Positions 1 to 11,019 of a stretch of DNA of 64,000 bases are shown here, piece by piece. Below the pieces are notes generated by a model. The model was not told where the DNA came from, made no database searches, and worked only from the letters and a program-made list of their open reading frames with translations. The stretch is from contig BROG01000028.1 in the NCBI GenBank assembly GCA_030159075.1, forward strand, positions 721,501 to 785,500, in the 5' to 3' direction. Position numbers and translations under genes: made by a program. Within the stretch, counting starts at the first letter, position 1. Each line of letters opens with the position of its first letter. Source of the stretch: Atrina japonica (lineage: Eukaryota; Mollusca; Bivalvia; Pterioida; Pinnidae).

Positions 1-254
1 ATATCTAACTTGTTGTATTCTAATAGACTTGGAGTTTCCAATATTCATCGTTACATCTTCGTTACAGTTTACATAGTATATATAGAATCTCTGATTGATA
101 GATCAGGTCAATTTGAGAATATTCTCAAGTTTTGTGATGCTTATCCCTGTTGTCTATAGTATTCTTCGAATTTTGTACATAAATAACAGTGTTTCATTTC
201 AATATTATGCAATGATGTATATAAAGTCACTGGATCAAACAACATCAATTAGCA

Positions 255-628
255 TATGGTGTTTGTATTTCACAAATGTCCTGACGTGTTCAACATATAT
301 ATCAATATACAGAGGAAAACTACTCACTCACAAGTTACTCTGTTTCACTATATGAAATGTTGAGTTGTCTGTTCGATAGCAGTTGTTGAGATGTCTATAC
401 CAATTGTGACGAGGATTCGTTCTTCACTTATTTCATTTGGATTTGACTGTGGACTCACAGCAGGTGTGACTGAATAACAGGGGATGCTTACACATCTGTG
501 GAACCTGGTCCCACCACTTTATTTCCAGAGGTCCGTCTTTTTCTCAATGTTTACCAGATTTGTATATGTATCCTGGACAACTTGAAGTTTAATGCTTTGG
601 TATCTGCGATTTTTATATCAAAGTAACT
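255..628 (+). mobile_element. Penelope-like element, RT C-terminus and 3' tail
   Basis: Decayed C-terminal RT codons (AYGV-like block, then the end of the frame 'LSCLFDSSC' and a stop) are followed by the family 3' region. That region contains 'acaggggatgctta', the hairpin ending 'ccagaggtccg', and the terminal 'ctttggtatctg..tttttata'. The reading frame is broken. Confidence 0.6.
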
Positions 629-629
629 T

Positions 630-1370
630 ACAGCTATCAGACGTTCTGAATTGAAAATAAAAACAGAAAATAACGATTGCTCTTGATACGCACGATACCT
701 TTAGTATTCATATCAGTTTCCATCTGCTTTGATAATTATAAGATGATCAATTTATGTTGGAATGTTAATTACTGGTGATCGATCACAACTTATAGGCAAA
801 CATCCGACTAATCTGTAACTACCACGCATTGTAAACGACCCTAGTAATTTGTATGGAGACAGTGCATTCTGACTAGTCACAAGCTTCCTGAACGAGAGAG
901 AAACATCCATATATTTATTGCAAAATATCACCATGACATAAATTCGCTGAAATGCGTAGTTCTAAGAAAAGACAATTCATCACTAAATTTGCAAGCATCC
1001 ATTTATTTTTTAAGTATGTATGTCTGTATATATGTGTGTGCGTGCGTGCGTGCATGCATTTATATATTTTTTTCATCAAATACCATCTCTTTTCAAGTAA
1101 AGCTACGCAAACGATGTATGTCTCGCTTTCGGAATACGGCTAAATAGGTTCAAAAGTGAATATATGAAGCATACAGAAATAACAAGGCACTTACAAATCA
1201 CGTCATGCCATGGCTGGGGTTCAAACTCCCGCCTGGTTTTTTCTAATACCTAACAACATGTTCTACTGTTTCTTCATCTAACTTTTAAAAAATGAGAAAT
1301 GTTGTGTGCTATAATCTCCACCTTGTTTCAACGTTATGTCTCGACTGTGTCGGCAAGTATGAATATAAAA
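630..1370. other. No recognisable gene
   Basis: AT-rich sequence. A 'ggttcaaactccc' string near 1218 resembles a B box but has no convincing A box. I see no coding potential. Confidence 0.4.
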
Positions 1371-1375
1371 AGAAT

Positions 1376-1557
1376 ATTATAAACATACTACCAAAGTTAT
1401 AATGCTCAAGACGATACCGTTTCTGTCAATTAGACTTCATCAGTTGAGCTCCAATTTAAAAGTTATGTGTATTTTCTAAAGAGAAAGTGGTATTATACAA
1501 GGCCAAATAATATCGCTGAAAGTAAAGCCGAAATCCGTCTAAGAGTAACCACTGTAA
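1376..1557 (-). mobile_element. Hammerhead-bearing repeat, 5'-truncated monomer
   Basis: Partial copy of a ~350-bp dispersed repeat, read on the minus strand. It runs from 'tttttacagtggttactc' to the 3' end 'actttggtagtatgtttata', with a hammerhead-like fold near its 3' end (1404-1449). The RNA sense is minus. Confidence 0.7.
1404..1449 (-). ncRNA. Type I hammerhead ribozyme-like motif, best-preserved copy
   Basis: On the minus strand, stem I is GCUCAA (1444-1449) paired with UUGAGC (1404-1409). The core is CUGAUGA (1437-1443). Stem II is GUC/GAC with loop UAAUU. Then comes GAA, stem III ACG/CGU closed by a 4-nt loop, and the cleavage-site C (1410). All invariant core bases are present. The only oddity is an A-A apposition at the base of stem II, where G-C is usual. 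Short stem III is normal for retroelement hammerheads. Cleavage activity is not demonstrated. Confidence 0.68.
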
Positions 1558-1932
1558 AAATATAATACCATAAACCCTAATCATAAGAGAGTACATTCTA
1601 CAAATTTTGTGCAAATGCGAATCCCTGAAATATCCAGAGGCTGGACCACGTGTCACAGAGAAGATAGGTTCTGCAGAATGGTTACATCCGCTCCGAGCAT
1701 GATGTAAAATAAAAATCACAATGTAATAACAACTCGTTCGAGTAGATACAAACGATTTGTCGGGTGTTTTCTGACCGGTACCTCGGTACCTTAACATTTC
1801 AGTTAGTGAAACATGGCAATTACAGACTATTCATTTTCTGCGATTCCTCGTATAAGTGTGACGACAATAACTCCTTAGTAGGAAAATCAAGTGTGCCCGA
1901 TCGCTTGGACAACAAACACCAAAATTATACAG

Positions 1933-2051
<119 letters not shown>

Positions 2052-2119
2052 TATAAATAAAGCAAAATGCAAACACAGGAATCGAATATAATAGTGTTGT
2101 ATTTAGGATATTATCTGGG

Positions 2120-2400
2120 TAACATTGTCATTGTTTTAAAACATTCGGTCAAAACAAATGAACATGACGATCGTTTATGAAAATAAGACTTCAAATGATG
2201 AGCTCGGACTGAAACAGAAGTAGAGTTCCGGAATATAAGGTGCTATCACACAACGCAAAACAAAAAAATAAATGTATTGCCAAATACGTCTAAAAGTTAC
2301 CACAGCAAACCATGATTATCTTAGCTTTTGAGGAAATTAGAATTTAAACGATGCTATACAATCTAAATATTGCTTTAGTATAAAATAATCATCTTGTACC
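2120..2400 (-). mobile_element. Diverged hammerhead-repeat copy
   Basis: Diverged copy of the ~350-bp repeat. It still shows 'gacgatcgttt', 'aagacttca', 'tgagctcg', 'cgtctaaaagttacca' and 'gattatcttagctttt' in the family order. The ribozyme core is degraded. Confidence 0.5.
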
Positions 2401-2409
2401 ATTATACCA

Positions 2410-3040
2410 TGTTCTGTGTCTATTTATTATGATATATTATTTTACACATAATCAATTCTAGCAATAAGCTGTTGATAACGATTTAAAGTACGGATCAACT
2501 ATTCTACATTAACATTCTAGATCATTTTCTGATTATACGCCGTTTATTAGAACGCCCATGCATTAATATTTTAGATAATTTGTAGATAATTTGGTTTATT
2601 AAAATGCTCATTAAGCCAACAGGATAAGTCATTTAGTATTGTATCTAATTTTAATCGATTTGTTAAGCTGAGACTTAACAGCACATTGAATCATCGTACC
2701 ATTATCACTACCTATATCATCTGAGTAAATCACCTGTTTTCTGATACTATAAAACGATAGAGCACACTTAATTTTAGCAATTGTTTGTAAAAAGACGTAA
2801 ATGCGCTTAATTTGCAAGTGCAATTTACTGACAAATATAGAGATACTCTGAACTTAGATTTAAATTTGAACTGCACAGAAATGTTTCCAGCTGCCACAAC
2901 GCTATAAAATGATGACTGCAACAAATTAATTCATTTTACATTAAATGTTGAAATAAACTGTGAATATACATACTCATTTTCTGTAAAATTTTTAATTTAC
3001 GTCATGCTTGCAACAATATCAGAAGCATGATTACATATTA
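2410..3040. other. No recognisable gene
   Basis: AT-rich. Contains short local echoes such as 'attttagataatttgtagataattt'. Nothing else identified. Confidence 0.4.
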
Positions 3041-3044
3041 TTAA

Positions 3045-3230
3045 CATTACAAAAGTTATAGTTTTACAAAACAGACCAATGAAACCAAAAGGTCAAGACA
3101 ATCGTCGACACGACTTCATTAGTCAAGCTCGAATTTAATATAAGAAAGAAAAAGTGGAGTCATACAAGGCCAAATGATAAATCTAAATGTATTGTCAAAT
3201 CTGTCATAAATCCGATATAAATTATGCTGC
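3045..3230 (-). mobile_element. Hammerhead-repeat copy, truncated
   Basis: Family blocks in order: 'aaaagttatag', 'acttcattagtcaagctcgaa', 'gtcatacaaggccaaatgat'. The core CTGATGA is mutated, so it is probably inactive. Confidence 0.55.
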
Positions 3231-3239
3231 TAATGAAGA

Positions 3240-3635
3240 TAAGAACAATCAAACACATAATAAACGTATTAATATACGTAGGTATTTATTCTTAAAGTGT
3301 ATATCTTGAACTCAATTCACATTTTCTCACATTCATTATAATTTACTGTATATACTACCGGACTAAATACATGTAGCTGAATGTTGGCTTCATATATTTT
3401 CTCCATATCATTATATAAGGTTACATACAAAAATTGTTTCATAAAACATTTCCGGATAACTAACTTTACCTTCATTCACAGTTAAGTTGTTGATTCTAAC
3501 ATCGAAAAAAAATGTTTTCTTTGAAGGGACATTAGCTGTGCTTACCAAAAGAAATTATTTCGATTTTTTTTCTTGTTTCACTACTATTACAGAGAGCAAC
3601 ACATCTGCTTCTTACCTAGATTTACTCCTGTCGAT
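3240..3635. other. No recognisable gene
   Basis: AT-rich. A diverged piece of the dispersed 'gacattagctgtg' repeat begins near 3525. Confidence 0.35.
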
Positions 3636-3639
3636 TGGA

Positions 3640-4215
3640 ATATAAAACATCTCAGTATAAAGTATAAATCTTTAGGATGTTCAGGATACAGATAAAAATC
3701 TGGCAAAATGGACAAACACGGACCTCTGGACACCAAGAGGTGGGATCAGGTGCCATGGAGGAGTAAGCATCCCCTGCCGACCGGTCACACCCGCCGTTAC
3801 AACGATTAATTTCGCATCTCCCTTTATGACAAAGGCGACGATTTCAATTTTAATATCACGATTCTATGTAGTAATATTCTATCTTCTCCTGCCTATGGCG
3901 TTTTCATTTTACAATATAAAAGTCTCAGATACCAAGGTATAAATCAAAATTAAATGTCCAGGATAAAGGTGCAAATCTGATAAAAAATGGACAAATATGG
4001 ACCTCTTGAAATCAAGAGGTGTAACTTATTCGTTATGTCAGGGCATGCTCCTCTTGTGCATGTTTGTCCTAAGAGCGGAAGGACTCGCCAATAAACTGCT
4101 TACACAATGTTACTTTGTTAAACGCTTGAAATCGTCATTAAATAAGTTTAATGGTCGATACGGGGATCTTGTTAAACAATATGAAGTCCCCCTTCTCAGT
4201 AATATCAAATAATAT
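3640..4215. mobile_element. Penelope-like RT relic split by a 3'-tail insertion
   Basis: A minus-sense 3' tail (3640-3800) abuts plus-strand RT codons at 3815-3903 (LYDKGDDFNFN..SSPAYGVF). These are interrupted by a second minus-sense tail copy (about 3905-4020). The RT then resumes at 4022 with LIRYVRACSS and, after a frameshift, KLLTQCYFVKRLKSSLNKF and GRYGDLVKQY. The RT motif order across the insertion is what is expected for one uninterrupted element, so the short tail copy moved into an older RT copy. All pieces are dead. Confidence 0.7.
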
Positions 4216-4217
4216 TC

Positions 4218-4880
4218 TGGAGCACGACCACAGACAGTGACTTCCCTTTCGCCAATCATATATAAAAGTAACTGATGACAATTTCATCGAACTTGACCTT
4301 TTCACTGAACTCGAGAGGTTTCCTGTAACATTTGCGACGGATGTGGCATGCTGGCAGACGACGCAGACTCCTTCTGGACACCTGGTCTTATCCCGTTTGG
4401 GACTCGCAATTGTTCTTCATGTTGAGACCATTCACATATCTAATGTGTCGTTTTCTAATGGACCTGAGTTTCGATTGTACTTGATATATACTTCTTCATT
4501 TTTACTTGTACTGGATGTACAATAACAAATAAGAGCTAAACATGGCATAGAAATCTTATATATTTATTTGAAAATATGGTCAGAGCAAATAGTATACAAA
4601 TAGTAAGGTTACATTAATCAATTGTTAATGTATAATTACCAAACTGTGTTTCTCAGGCAATAAATATATAAAAAAAATTAGAACTTTTTATGCCTGTGTA
4701 TATCTCTTTTTTGTCATTGTATATCAATGTAAGTAATTAAAAGGAAAGACATTTTGACAAAAAATAATAAACACAGGTGTTGCCCTTTAAATGGAACTAT
4801 AACTGTGTTACAAATTGAATATGTTCACACTTACATAATCTCATTTCAAACTATTCTCATATGCAGAAACAAATTCTTAA
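4218..4880. other. Repeat-derived sequence, no gene
   Basis: Includes a scrap resembling the 'tctaatggacc' block of a second tail family (about 4455) and the dispersed 'ggcatagaaatctta' repeat (about 4545-4770). No coding signal. Confidence 0.35.
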
Positions 4881-4884
4881 AATT

Positions 4885-5230
4885 GTACAATATAAAAATC
4901 TCTGACTCCAAAGTATTTAATTGTAAGAGGTGTAAATAAGACAATATGCAAATCTCATGAACACTGGACAATCATGGACCAGTGAAGTTCTAGAGATGAG
5001 ATCAGGTGATAGCATTTCCTATGGACAAGTCACAACCGTTCCGAGTCCACAGTGGGTTCAAATATAATTAATTAATGAGTCATGAACCCTCGTAAACGAT
5101 AATCACCCTCGAATAGGCAATTCAACATTTCTCTTGGCGAAACATTGTAATTGAAAACAATGTCACTTTACCGACCTTACAATGTTCAAAGTATTGACAT
5201 AACCTGCAATTCTTGTGACAACTGCATCGT
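4885..5230 (-). mobile_element. Diverged Penelope-like 3' region
   Basis: Minus-sense copy with decayed tail ('aatctctgactccaaagtat'), then 'gagatcaggtg', 'gagtccacagt', 'aattcaacatttctct' and 'taccgacctt' in the family order. No open RT frame remains. Confidence 0.55.
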
Positions 5231-5239
5231 CTGATATTT

Positions 5240-6290
5240 TGATTCTTTTTTTCCGATTCCCAATTAATTGACTCAACGCAAAGCGTAATGTAATTACGAC
5301 TATTGGCCTTTCATGCCAGTAATATTATGACGTGACAATGCACGAAGTAAATGGAAGCTTTCTGTCTGCTACATTAGGGCATACATTATGTAGGAAAGAA
5401 CATACATATTTAAGGATCTTAAGTCCCCTTAACACAAGTACCTCCACGTTAACTGAATTCGCCTAGCATTGCCTTTCACTCTATTTTATTAGACCAAGGT
5501 TTTATCAAATAACTTGTCAACATTTGTAGACAATTCTAGACTAATCTTCCAAATAAACGCACGGAATAGAATATATATCACTAATTTATCGCATTATTTA
5601 TGATATTGATTCAATTAAGTGTCATTCAAAAGATACGTGAAGGTAATGGATTAAATTTATTTAAAAATATACCGCCAGGTTCAATTATTTACATACCCCA
5701 TGTCCATCTAGTAAATCCGATCAGGAACTTTACGCACTGATTATGTATTTGTGATTTCAATCTTGATTATAACAAATGCGATGCTTTAAATGTCTTTTTT
5801 GACGAGGGACAGAATAATATGGTGTTGCAAAAGGACAATTAATGACGACCCGTTTATTGTTGTTTTTGTTCCTCAAATTATAAATCAACTTACGTGCAGA
5901 CGTCACCAACTGTATTGTCAAAATTCGTAAATTGTCTTTGTGCCTAGGTCAGACGTCGATGAAGCGAGAGTTTTTTTTTTATGATACTAAGACGTCGGTA
6001 CCTCGCTTATTTTTCTTCCGAAAACATAATGACCCTCGTGGGCTTGACGAAGGAACTGTCACCACTGTTTTAGAGTCTTAAGAATTACGCAGTACCGGGA
6101 ATTGAACACTGGACTTTATGAATGGGAATTTAACGCTCCATTACAATACCATATCCAGTAAGAAGAACAAATCTCAACTGATCAACATCAATTACACATG
6201 TTATAATATAACTAATGAGCATAAAAGAGAAATGACACAGTACGTATAGCGGACATCTAGCGAAAGGGTCACACAATGTAAAAATGAAGA
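5240..6290. other. No gene; possible tRNA-like SINE head
   Basis: AT-rich sequence. Near 6085-6150 the minus strand has a B-box-like 'gttcaattcccgg', which could be a tRNA-derived SINE head. The A box is poor. Confidence 0.35.
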
Positions 6291-6299
6291 AGTAGTACC

Positions 6300-6627
6300 A
6301 ATAAAATCTGTATGGGTATTTTAATTAGCGCACTCATATTTTAGCGATGTCAGGGGATATAGACAGTCTTGATTCGCGCAATTAATTGGATATGTCTTGT
6401 ATAAAGATATATAAAACACCTCAGATACCAAAGTATAAATCTTTAGGACGTCCAGGATATAGATACAAATCTGGTAAAAGAGGACAAACACGGACCTTTG
6501 GAAACCAAGAGGTCGGATCAGAAAAACAGGATGGAGAAATTTTAGCGCTGCTCTTGAATTAGCGCAATGACTTCAGCGCGAAAGGCGCTAATATTAGAGT
6601 ACCGCTAAAATAAGTACACGTACAGTA
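6300..6627. mobile_element. MITE-like repeat carrying a nested Penelope tail
   Basis: Short direct and inverted 'ttagcgc' blocks lie on both sides (6330-6390 and 6540-6615), and the right end is 'gtacacgtacagtaa'. A minus-sense Penelope 3' tail (6408-6520) sits in the middle and splits it. Confidence 0.45.
6408..6520 (-). mobile_element. Short Penelope-like 3'-tail copy
   Basis: About 110 bp, from the fixed 3' end (complement of 'tataaaacacctcagatacc') to just beyond the hairpin ('ccaagaggtcggatcag'). It is a 5'-truncated copy with no RT codons. Confidence 0.7.
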
Positions 6628-6685
6628 ATCCGAACTCAAAGTCCATTATAACACGAAAAATTGGATATGCTAAGGTTCTCAACAT

Positions 6686-6790
6686 GACGACTAATTGCGA
6701 ATCCCAAATACGATGGGCGTCCGAAAGGAGTCAGCTTCCATTTGTTAGCATGTGACACCCGTCGCTTATGTTACACCCAACGTAAAGATC
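6686..6790 (+). repeat. Dispersed repeat family B
   Basis: Contains 'aattgcgaatccc', 'gggcgtccgaaaggagtcag' and 'tgtgacacccgtcg'. The same order recurs at 7425-7515, 7597-7690 and 23198-23300. The last part resembles 'ggagtaagc..cctgt..gtcacacccgcc' of the Penelope-like tail, so this may be the tail of a related element. Confidence 0.5.
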
Positions 6791-6844
6791 ATATTTATAG
6801 CATGCGAAAATTACATAGGTAAAGTAACCTTTATTTTTCTTGGT

Positions 6845-7115
6845 CAAACCTAATTTTACTCCAGTTGCACCTAGTTTTTCTTTATGACACGCCAAAATCA
6901 CATAAATGAGTTATACCCCATTCTCAGATAAACCTAGTTTTTCTATATGGCAAGCCTAGATCACATTATTGAGTTAAACCTAGATTTTCTCCAGTTGCGA
7001 GATAAAACTACATGTAGGTTTACCTGAAGAAAACTAGGTTCAATTCGTAACCTCTATTTACCTGAGAAAAAAGCTTTAACTGAGAAAAACTATGTTTCAC
7101 TAGAGAAAGACTTTC
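6845..7115. mobile_element. Foldback repeat with 'aaacctagtttttct' motifs
   Basis: Three direct copies of 'aaacctagtttttct' (about 6855-6995) are followed by inverted copies ('agaaaactaggtt', 'agaaaaacta') to 7115, so the region can fold on itself. The same family appears at 16325-16710. Confidence 0.55.
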
Positions 7116-7424
7116 TTCTTTATCTCTTCCCCACCTTAGTTCTGGGCGTTCGATATTATTCCCTGTAAAACTGATCTGTATCAAGCCGTTTCCTGATGTA
7201 AGCGTCTTACCTCGTCTAACCATAGTTAAACAGGTCCAAAACGATTCAAAGATCTGTATGCAGTGACTTTGATGAGACTCCAAGCCCTGATTGATTCTGT
7301 GTGCTTAATTATTAGCACAGTGTTCAAAATAAGTAAGTATAATGAAGAAGTACCAATGGATATCCCAAACTCCAGATCCATTAGAATACGATAGATAAGA
7401 TATAACAACGGTCTTAACACGGAG

Positions 7425-7690
7425 GAAAATTGCGAATCCTAAAAAGGTGTCTGGACGGAGTCAGCGTCCTGTTAGCATGTCACACCCACAGAAAATGTTC
7501 CCTTAAAGGCTCCCAAATTCGGCGAAATTGTTATACTCGGTTAAAACATCACGCTAGGTCAAAGGTAGATGTAACAACAATCACGGCGCGAAAAAAACAA
7601 TTGCGAATCGCAAACGGGATGGGACAATGCATCCGGAAAGAGTCGTCGCCCAATTTCAGCATGCCACACCCTCCTAGAATGTCCCACGGG
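7425..7690 (+). repeat. Two tandem copies of repeat family B
   Basis: Family B blocks 'attgcgaatc', 'gagtc' and 'cacaccc' occur at 7432-7510 and again at 7600-7672, about 170 bp apart. The open frame over them is not conserved between copies, so I do not call it a gene. Confidence 0.45.
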
Positions 7691-7809
7691 AACATTTCGA
7701 TGGAATAATTCTAGTATACAACTTGTACTTAAATTAAATCGAAGCAATACATTTTTTCTGTGTTCAGTCATGTAATTTTGTTTGCAACTACAGAATTTAT
7801 TTAATGCAT

Positions 7810-7991
7810 TACAGTGGAACCTCTATATAGGGGCCACCCAAAGGACCAGAAAATATTTACCTTTATGTGCAGATGACCCTTATACACAGGTTCAATTTAG
7901 TTGAAGTATGCAGTCAATGGACTTGAAAAAACTTACCTTTATAAACAGGTAATCTTATATAGAGGTGGCCGCTATAGCATGTTTTACTGTA
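7810..7991. mobile_element. Pogo-like MITE
   Basis: About 182 bp with inverted ends: left 'tacagtggaacctctatata', right the complement of 'tatatagaggtggcc...gttttactgta'. It is flanked by TA, the usual target duplication of Tc1/mariner/pogo elements. No transposase, so non-autonomous. Confidence 0.75.
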
Positions 7992-8162
7992 TTTTGTTTT
8001 ATATAAATACACTAAGCAAACAAGCATGTAGAGTTGTTCTCAACGTCAGGTCAAGTCAATGGTAACTGATGTGACAAAATCTACAAGTCTCTTCAGAGGT
8101 CACTGAAGACAGTCGCGACTGCAAGCAGTCGTTAAAATGACTTAAATCAAACGATGTTTTCT

Positions 8163-8398
8163 TATGAATGACAATTTTGAATAGTGTTTTACGCCACATT
8201 GATAATTTGTCAGTTATAAGGTGGCGGTCAGCTTTTATTGGTGGCACAGAGAACCAGGTTTCAATTTACCTGCGGGGAGATGCCACCGGCCTGCCGCAAG
8301 TAAACGGGCAAACTTCCCCACAATACGCTGAACAGAAATGAGAGCATCCATATGGTTCAAAGTGCAATGCTCTAACCTCTCGTCCAAGGAGCCAACTT
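8163..8398 (-). mobile_element. tRNA-derived SINE
   Basis: Minus-sense: A-box-like 'ggttagagcattgc', a middle containing 'gtttgcccgttta', then 'ccaccaataaaagctgacc' and the family 3' end 'gtggcgtaaaacactattcaaaa'. Confidence 0.65.
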
Positions 8399-8711
8399 AA
8401 TCAATGACAAACCATTTATAAAAAAAATACTTATGTTCTAGATCAAACGTAAATTTTTACTTACTCTAATAAAACGAAAAAGGGAACTAACAGGACTTAT
8501 ATCAATATAATTTCAACTTTTTCTTATTATTTTATTATCGTGGCCTACATGACCGAATGGTTAGAGAAACGCGCTTTGAATCATGGCGTATCTCACCGCT
8601 GGTCAGCCCCGCTGGAACCTACGTTCATTTTTTTTCTGGGAAAGTTTGCCAGCTTACTTGTAACCGAGTTCTCTACTCCACCATTAAAATCTGGTCGCTG
8701 CCATATAAATG

Positions 8712-9391
8712 CTATAAACATACTACCAAAGTTATAATGCTCAAGAAGATAGTTTCTGTCAAATAGACGTCATCAGTTGAGCTTCAGTTTTTTATAGATT
8801 TTCTAAAGGGAAAGTGGTATAATATAAGGCCAAACAATAAATCTAAATGCAAAGCCAAATCCGTCTAAGAGTAATCACTGTAAAATGATGACTATTATAG
8901 CTTTCGAATAATTTATAATTTAAATGGTGTTATCAGTGCTAAACATTACTTTAGTATATCATTATCAGCTGGTATCGAAATACCAGGTACTAGCTTTATG
9001 TATACCCTCGGGGAATCAAAAGGTCCACCATCAGTGGCAACGATCTAGTGGTTATAAAATGTTATAAAGATAATACCAAAGTTATAATGCTCAAAACTAT
9101 TATTTCTGTCAAATAAAGTTCATCAGCTGAGCTCCAGTTTTAATAAGATTTTCTAAAGGGAATGTGGTATAATACAAGGCTAAATAATAAATGGAAATGT
9201 ATAGCCAAATCCGTCTAAGAGTAATCACTGTAAAAATACTATCTTAGCTTTTGAATAATTTAGAATTTAAATGATATAATCAGAGTCAAATATGACTTTA
9301 GTGTACGATTATCAGCTGATACCAGATACTAGGTTTATGTATATCCTCTGGGACTCAAATGGTCCACCCGCAGTGACAACGACCTAGTGTT
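8712..9391 (-). mobile_element. Retrozyme-like dimer: two head-to-tail hammerhead repeats
   Basis: Two ~350-bp monomers in direct orientation, with homologous positions at 8739 and 9089. Each carries the hammerhead-like segment near its RNA-sense 3' end. Terminal strings 'tataaatg' at 8704-8711 and 9392-9399 could be an 8-bp target duplication, but a similar string lies at the monomer junction, so they may instead belong to the element. Non-coding tandem repeats delimited by hammerheads are the architecture of retrozymes and of Penelope pseudo-LTRs. The SINE interruption shows it inserted as a unit. Confidence 0.72.
8739..8782 (-). ncRNA. Hammerhead-like motif, monomer 1
   Basis: Stem I GCUCAA/UUGAGC and core CUGAUGA are intact, stem II GUC/GAC is intact and GAAAC is present, but stem III is mismatched. 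The copy at 9089-9132 in monomer 2 has further changes in stem I and at the cleavage site. Both are probably weak or inactive. Confidence 0.5.
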
Positions 9392-9479
9392 TATAAATGA
9401 ACTGAAAATAAAATGGCTGAAAACTTGTTTAGTGTGGCCTAAACACTATTCAAAAACAAAATCCAATTGTCTTGTTATC

Positions 9480-9940
9480 ATTAGAAGACAAAATATAAAT
9501 GTTTTTATTATGAGTGAGAAAAACCAAGAAACTTAAAATTTCTATATCGCTTTCGTATATCATATCAAAAATTTGTAACATTTATATGTAATATTATTTT
9601 TAGAAATTTATAAACACTTTGTACATATGTCAGCTGTCAACCACTATATCACTTTCTAACTATATTTCTATTTTCTTCGTGTAATCTAAAAGGGCGTTAG
9701 CTGTTGTTGTTGTTGTTTTTTGTTGTTGTTGTTGTTTTTTAGTACTTAGATTGATATACAACATGTACAATAACAGAAAATAGATATACACAGGAATAGA
9801 AATTCTTAAATTATTTAAATTTTTTGAAAATTGCTCGAGAATCCCAGATTTCACTCTTTTTCAGTTGCAATTGATTAATCCCAGATTTCACTCTTTATCA
9901 ATACCATTGGACCTGATTGTATTTTCACAATTCAAATTAA
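9480..9940. other. AT-rich spacer with a (TTG)n tract
   Basis: Contains interrupted (TTG)n/(T)n at 9701-9742 and a diverged copy of the dispersed 'ttagctgttg..tacttagattgat' repeat. No gene. Confidence 0.4.
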
Positions 9941-9947
9941 GCATTTT

Positions 9948-11008
9948 TGTGCCTTTGTATATTATTTGTGATACCATATAGCTTTATTTGACCTTTGTGC
10001 TGTATAGCTTTCATTTGTATTTTTGTGCCTCTATATAAGATTTTTTTTGTGCCTTTGTATAGCTTTGTTTGTGATTTTTGTGCCTTTGTATTGCTTTGTT
10101 TGTGATTTTTGTGCCTTTGTATAGCTTTATTTGTGATTTTTGTGCCTTTTATTGCCTTTGTATTTTTGCTTTAGCTTTATTTGTGATTTTGTGCCTTTGT
10201 ATTGCCTTTTTGTATTTTTGCTTTGTATAGCTTTGTGATTTTTGTGCCTTTGTATTGCTTTGTTTGTGATAGCTGCCTTTGTATAACTTTATTTGTGATT
10301 TTTGTGCCTTTGTATAGCTTTATTTTGATTTTTGTTCTGTATAGCTTTATTTTTTTTTGTGCCTCTGTATAGCTTTATTGTGTGATAACTTTTTTGTGAT
10401 TTTTTGTGCCTTTGTTTTATTTGTGATTTTTGTGCCTTTGTATAGCTTTATTTGTGATTTTTGTGCCTTTGTATAACTTTGTTTGTGATTTTTGTGCCTT
10501 TGTATAGCTTTATTTGTGATTTTTGTGCCTTTGTATAGCTTTATTTGTGATTTTTGTGCCTTTGTATTGCTTTTGCTTTGATTTGTGCCTTTGTATTTTT
10601 TGTTTTTGTGCCTTTGTATGTATTTTTGTGCCTTTGTATAGCTTTATTTGTGATTTTTGTGCCTTTGTATTGCTTTGTTTGTGATTTTTGTGCCTTTGTA
10701 TAACTTTGTTTGTGATTTTTGTGCCTTTGTATAACTTTATTTGTGATTTCTGTGCCTTTGTATAACTTTATTTGTGATTTTTGTGCCTTTGTATAGCTTT
10801 ATTTGTGATTTCTGTATAGCTTTATTTGTGATTTTTGTGCCTTTGTATAGCTTTATTTGTGATTTTTGTGCCTTTGTATAACTTTATTTGTGATTTCTGT
10901 GCCTTTGTATAACTTTATTTGTGATTTTTGTGCCTTTGTATAGCTTTATTTGTGATTTTTGTGCCTTTGTATAACTTTATTTGTGATTTTTGTGCCTTTG
11001 TACATTTG
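9948..11008. repeat. 31-bp minisatellite, ~1 kb
   Basis: Tandem units of about 31 bp built from 'gtgcctttgtat', 'agctttat' and 'ttgtgattttt', with agctttat/aactttat variants. The left part is more scrambled; the right part (10,420-11,000) is very regular. No coding sense. Confidence 0.95.
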
Positions 11009-11019
11009 TGATTTCAAGT

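Larger units (their letters stand above)
8535..9470 (+). mobile_element. tRNA-derived SINE interrupted by a hammerhead-repeat dimer
   Basis: The head (A-box-like 'tggttagagaaacgcgc', 8558-8574) and body ('aagtttgccag', 'ccaccattaaaatctggtcg') run to about 8709. The SINE resumes near 9402 with 'ctgaaaacttgtttagtgtgg' and 'aaacactattcaaaa'. The 8712-9391 dimer lies between the halves. Confidence 0.65.

Noticed and set aside
7430..7771. 92- and 70-codon frames with ordinary composition
   Set aside because: They cover two tandem copies of repeat family B and are not conserved between the copies.
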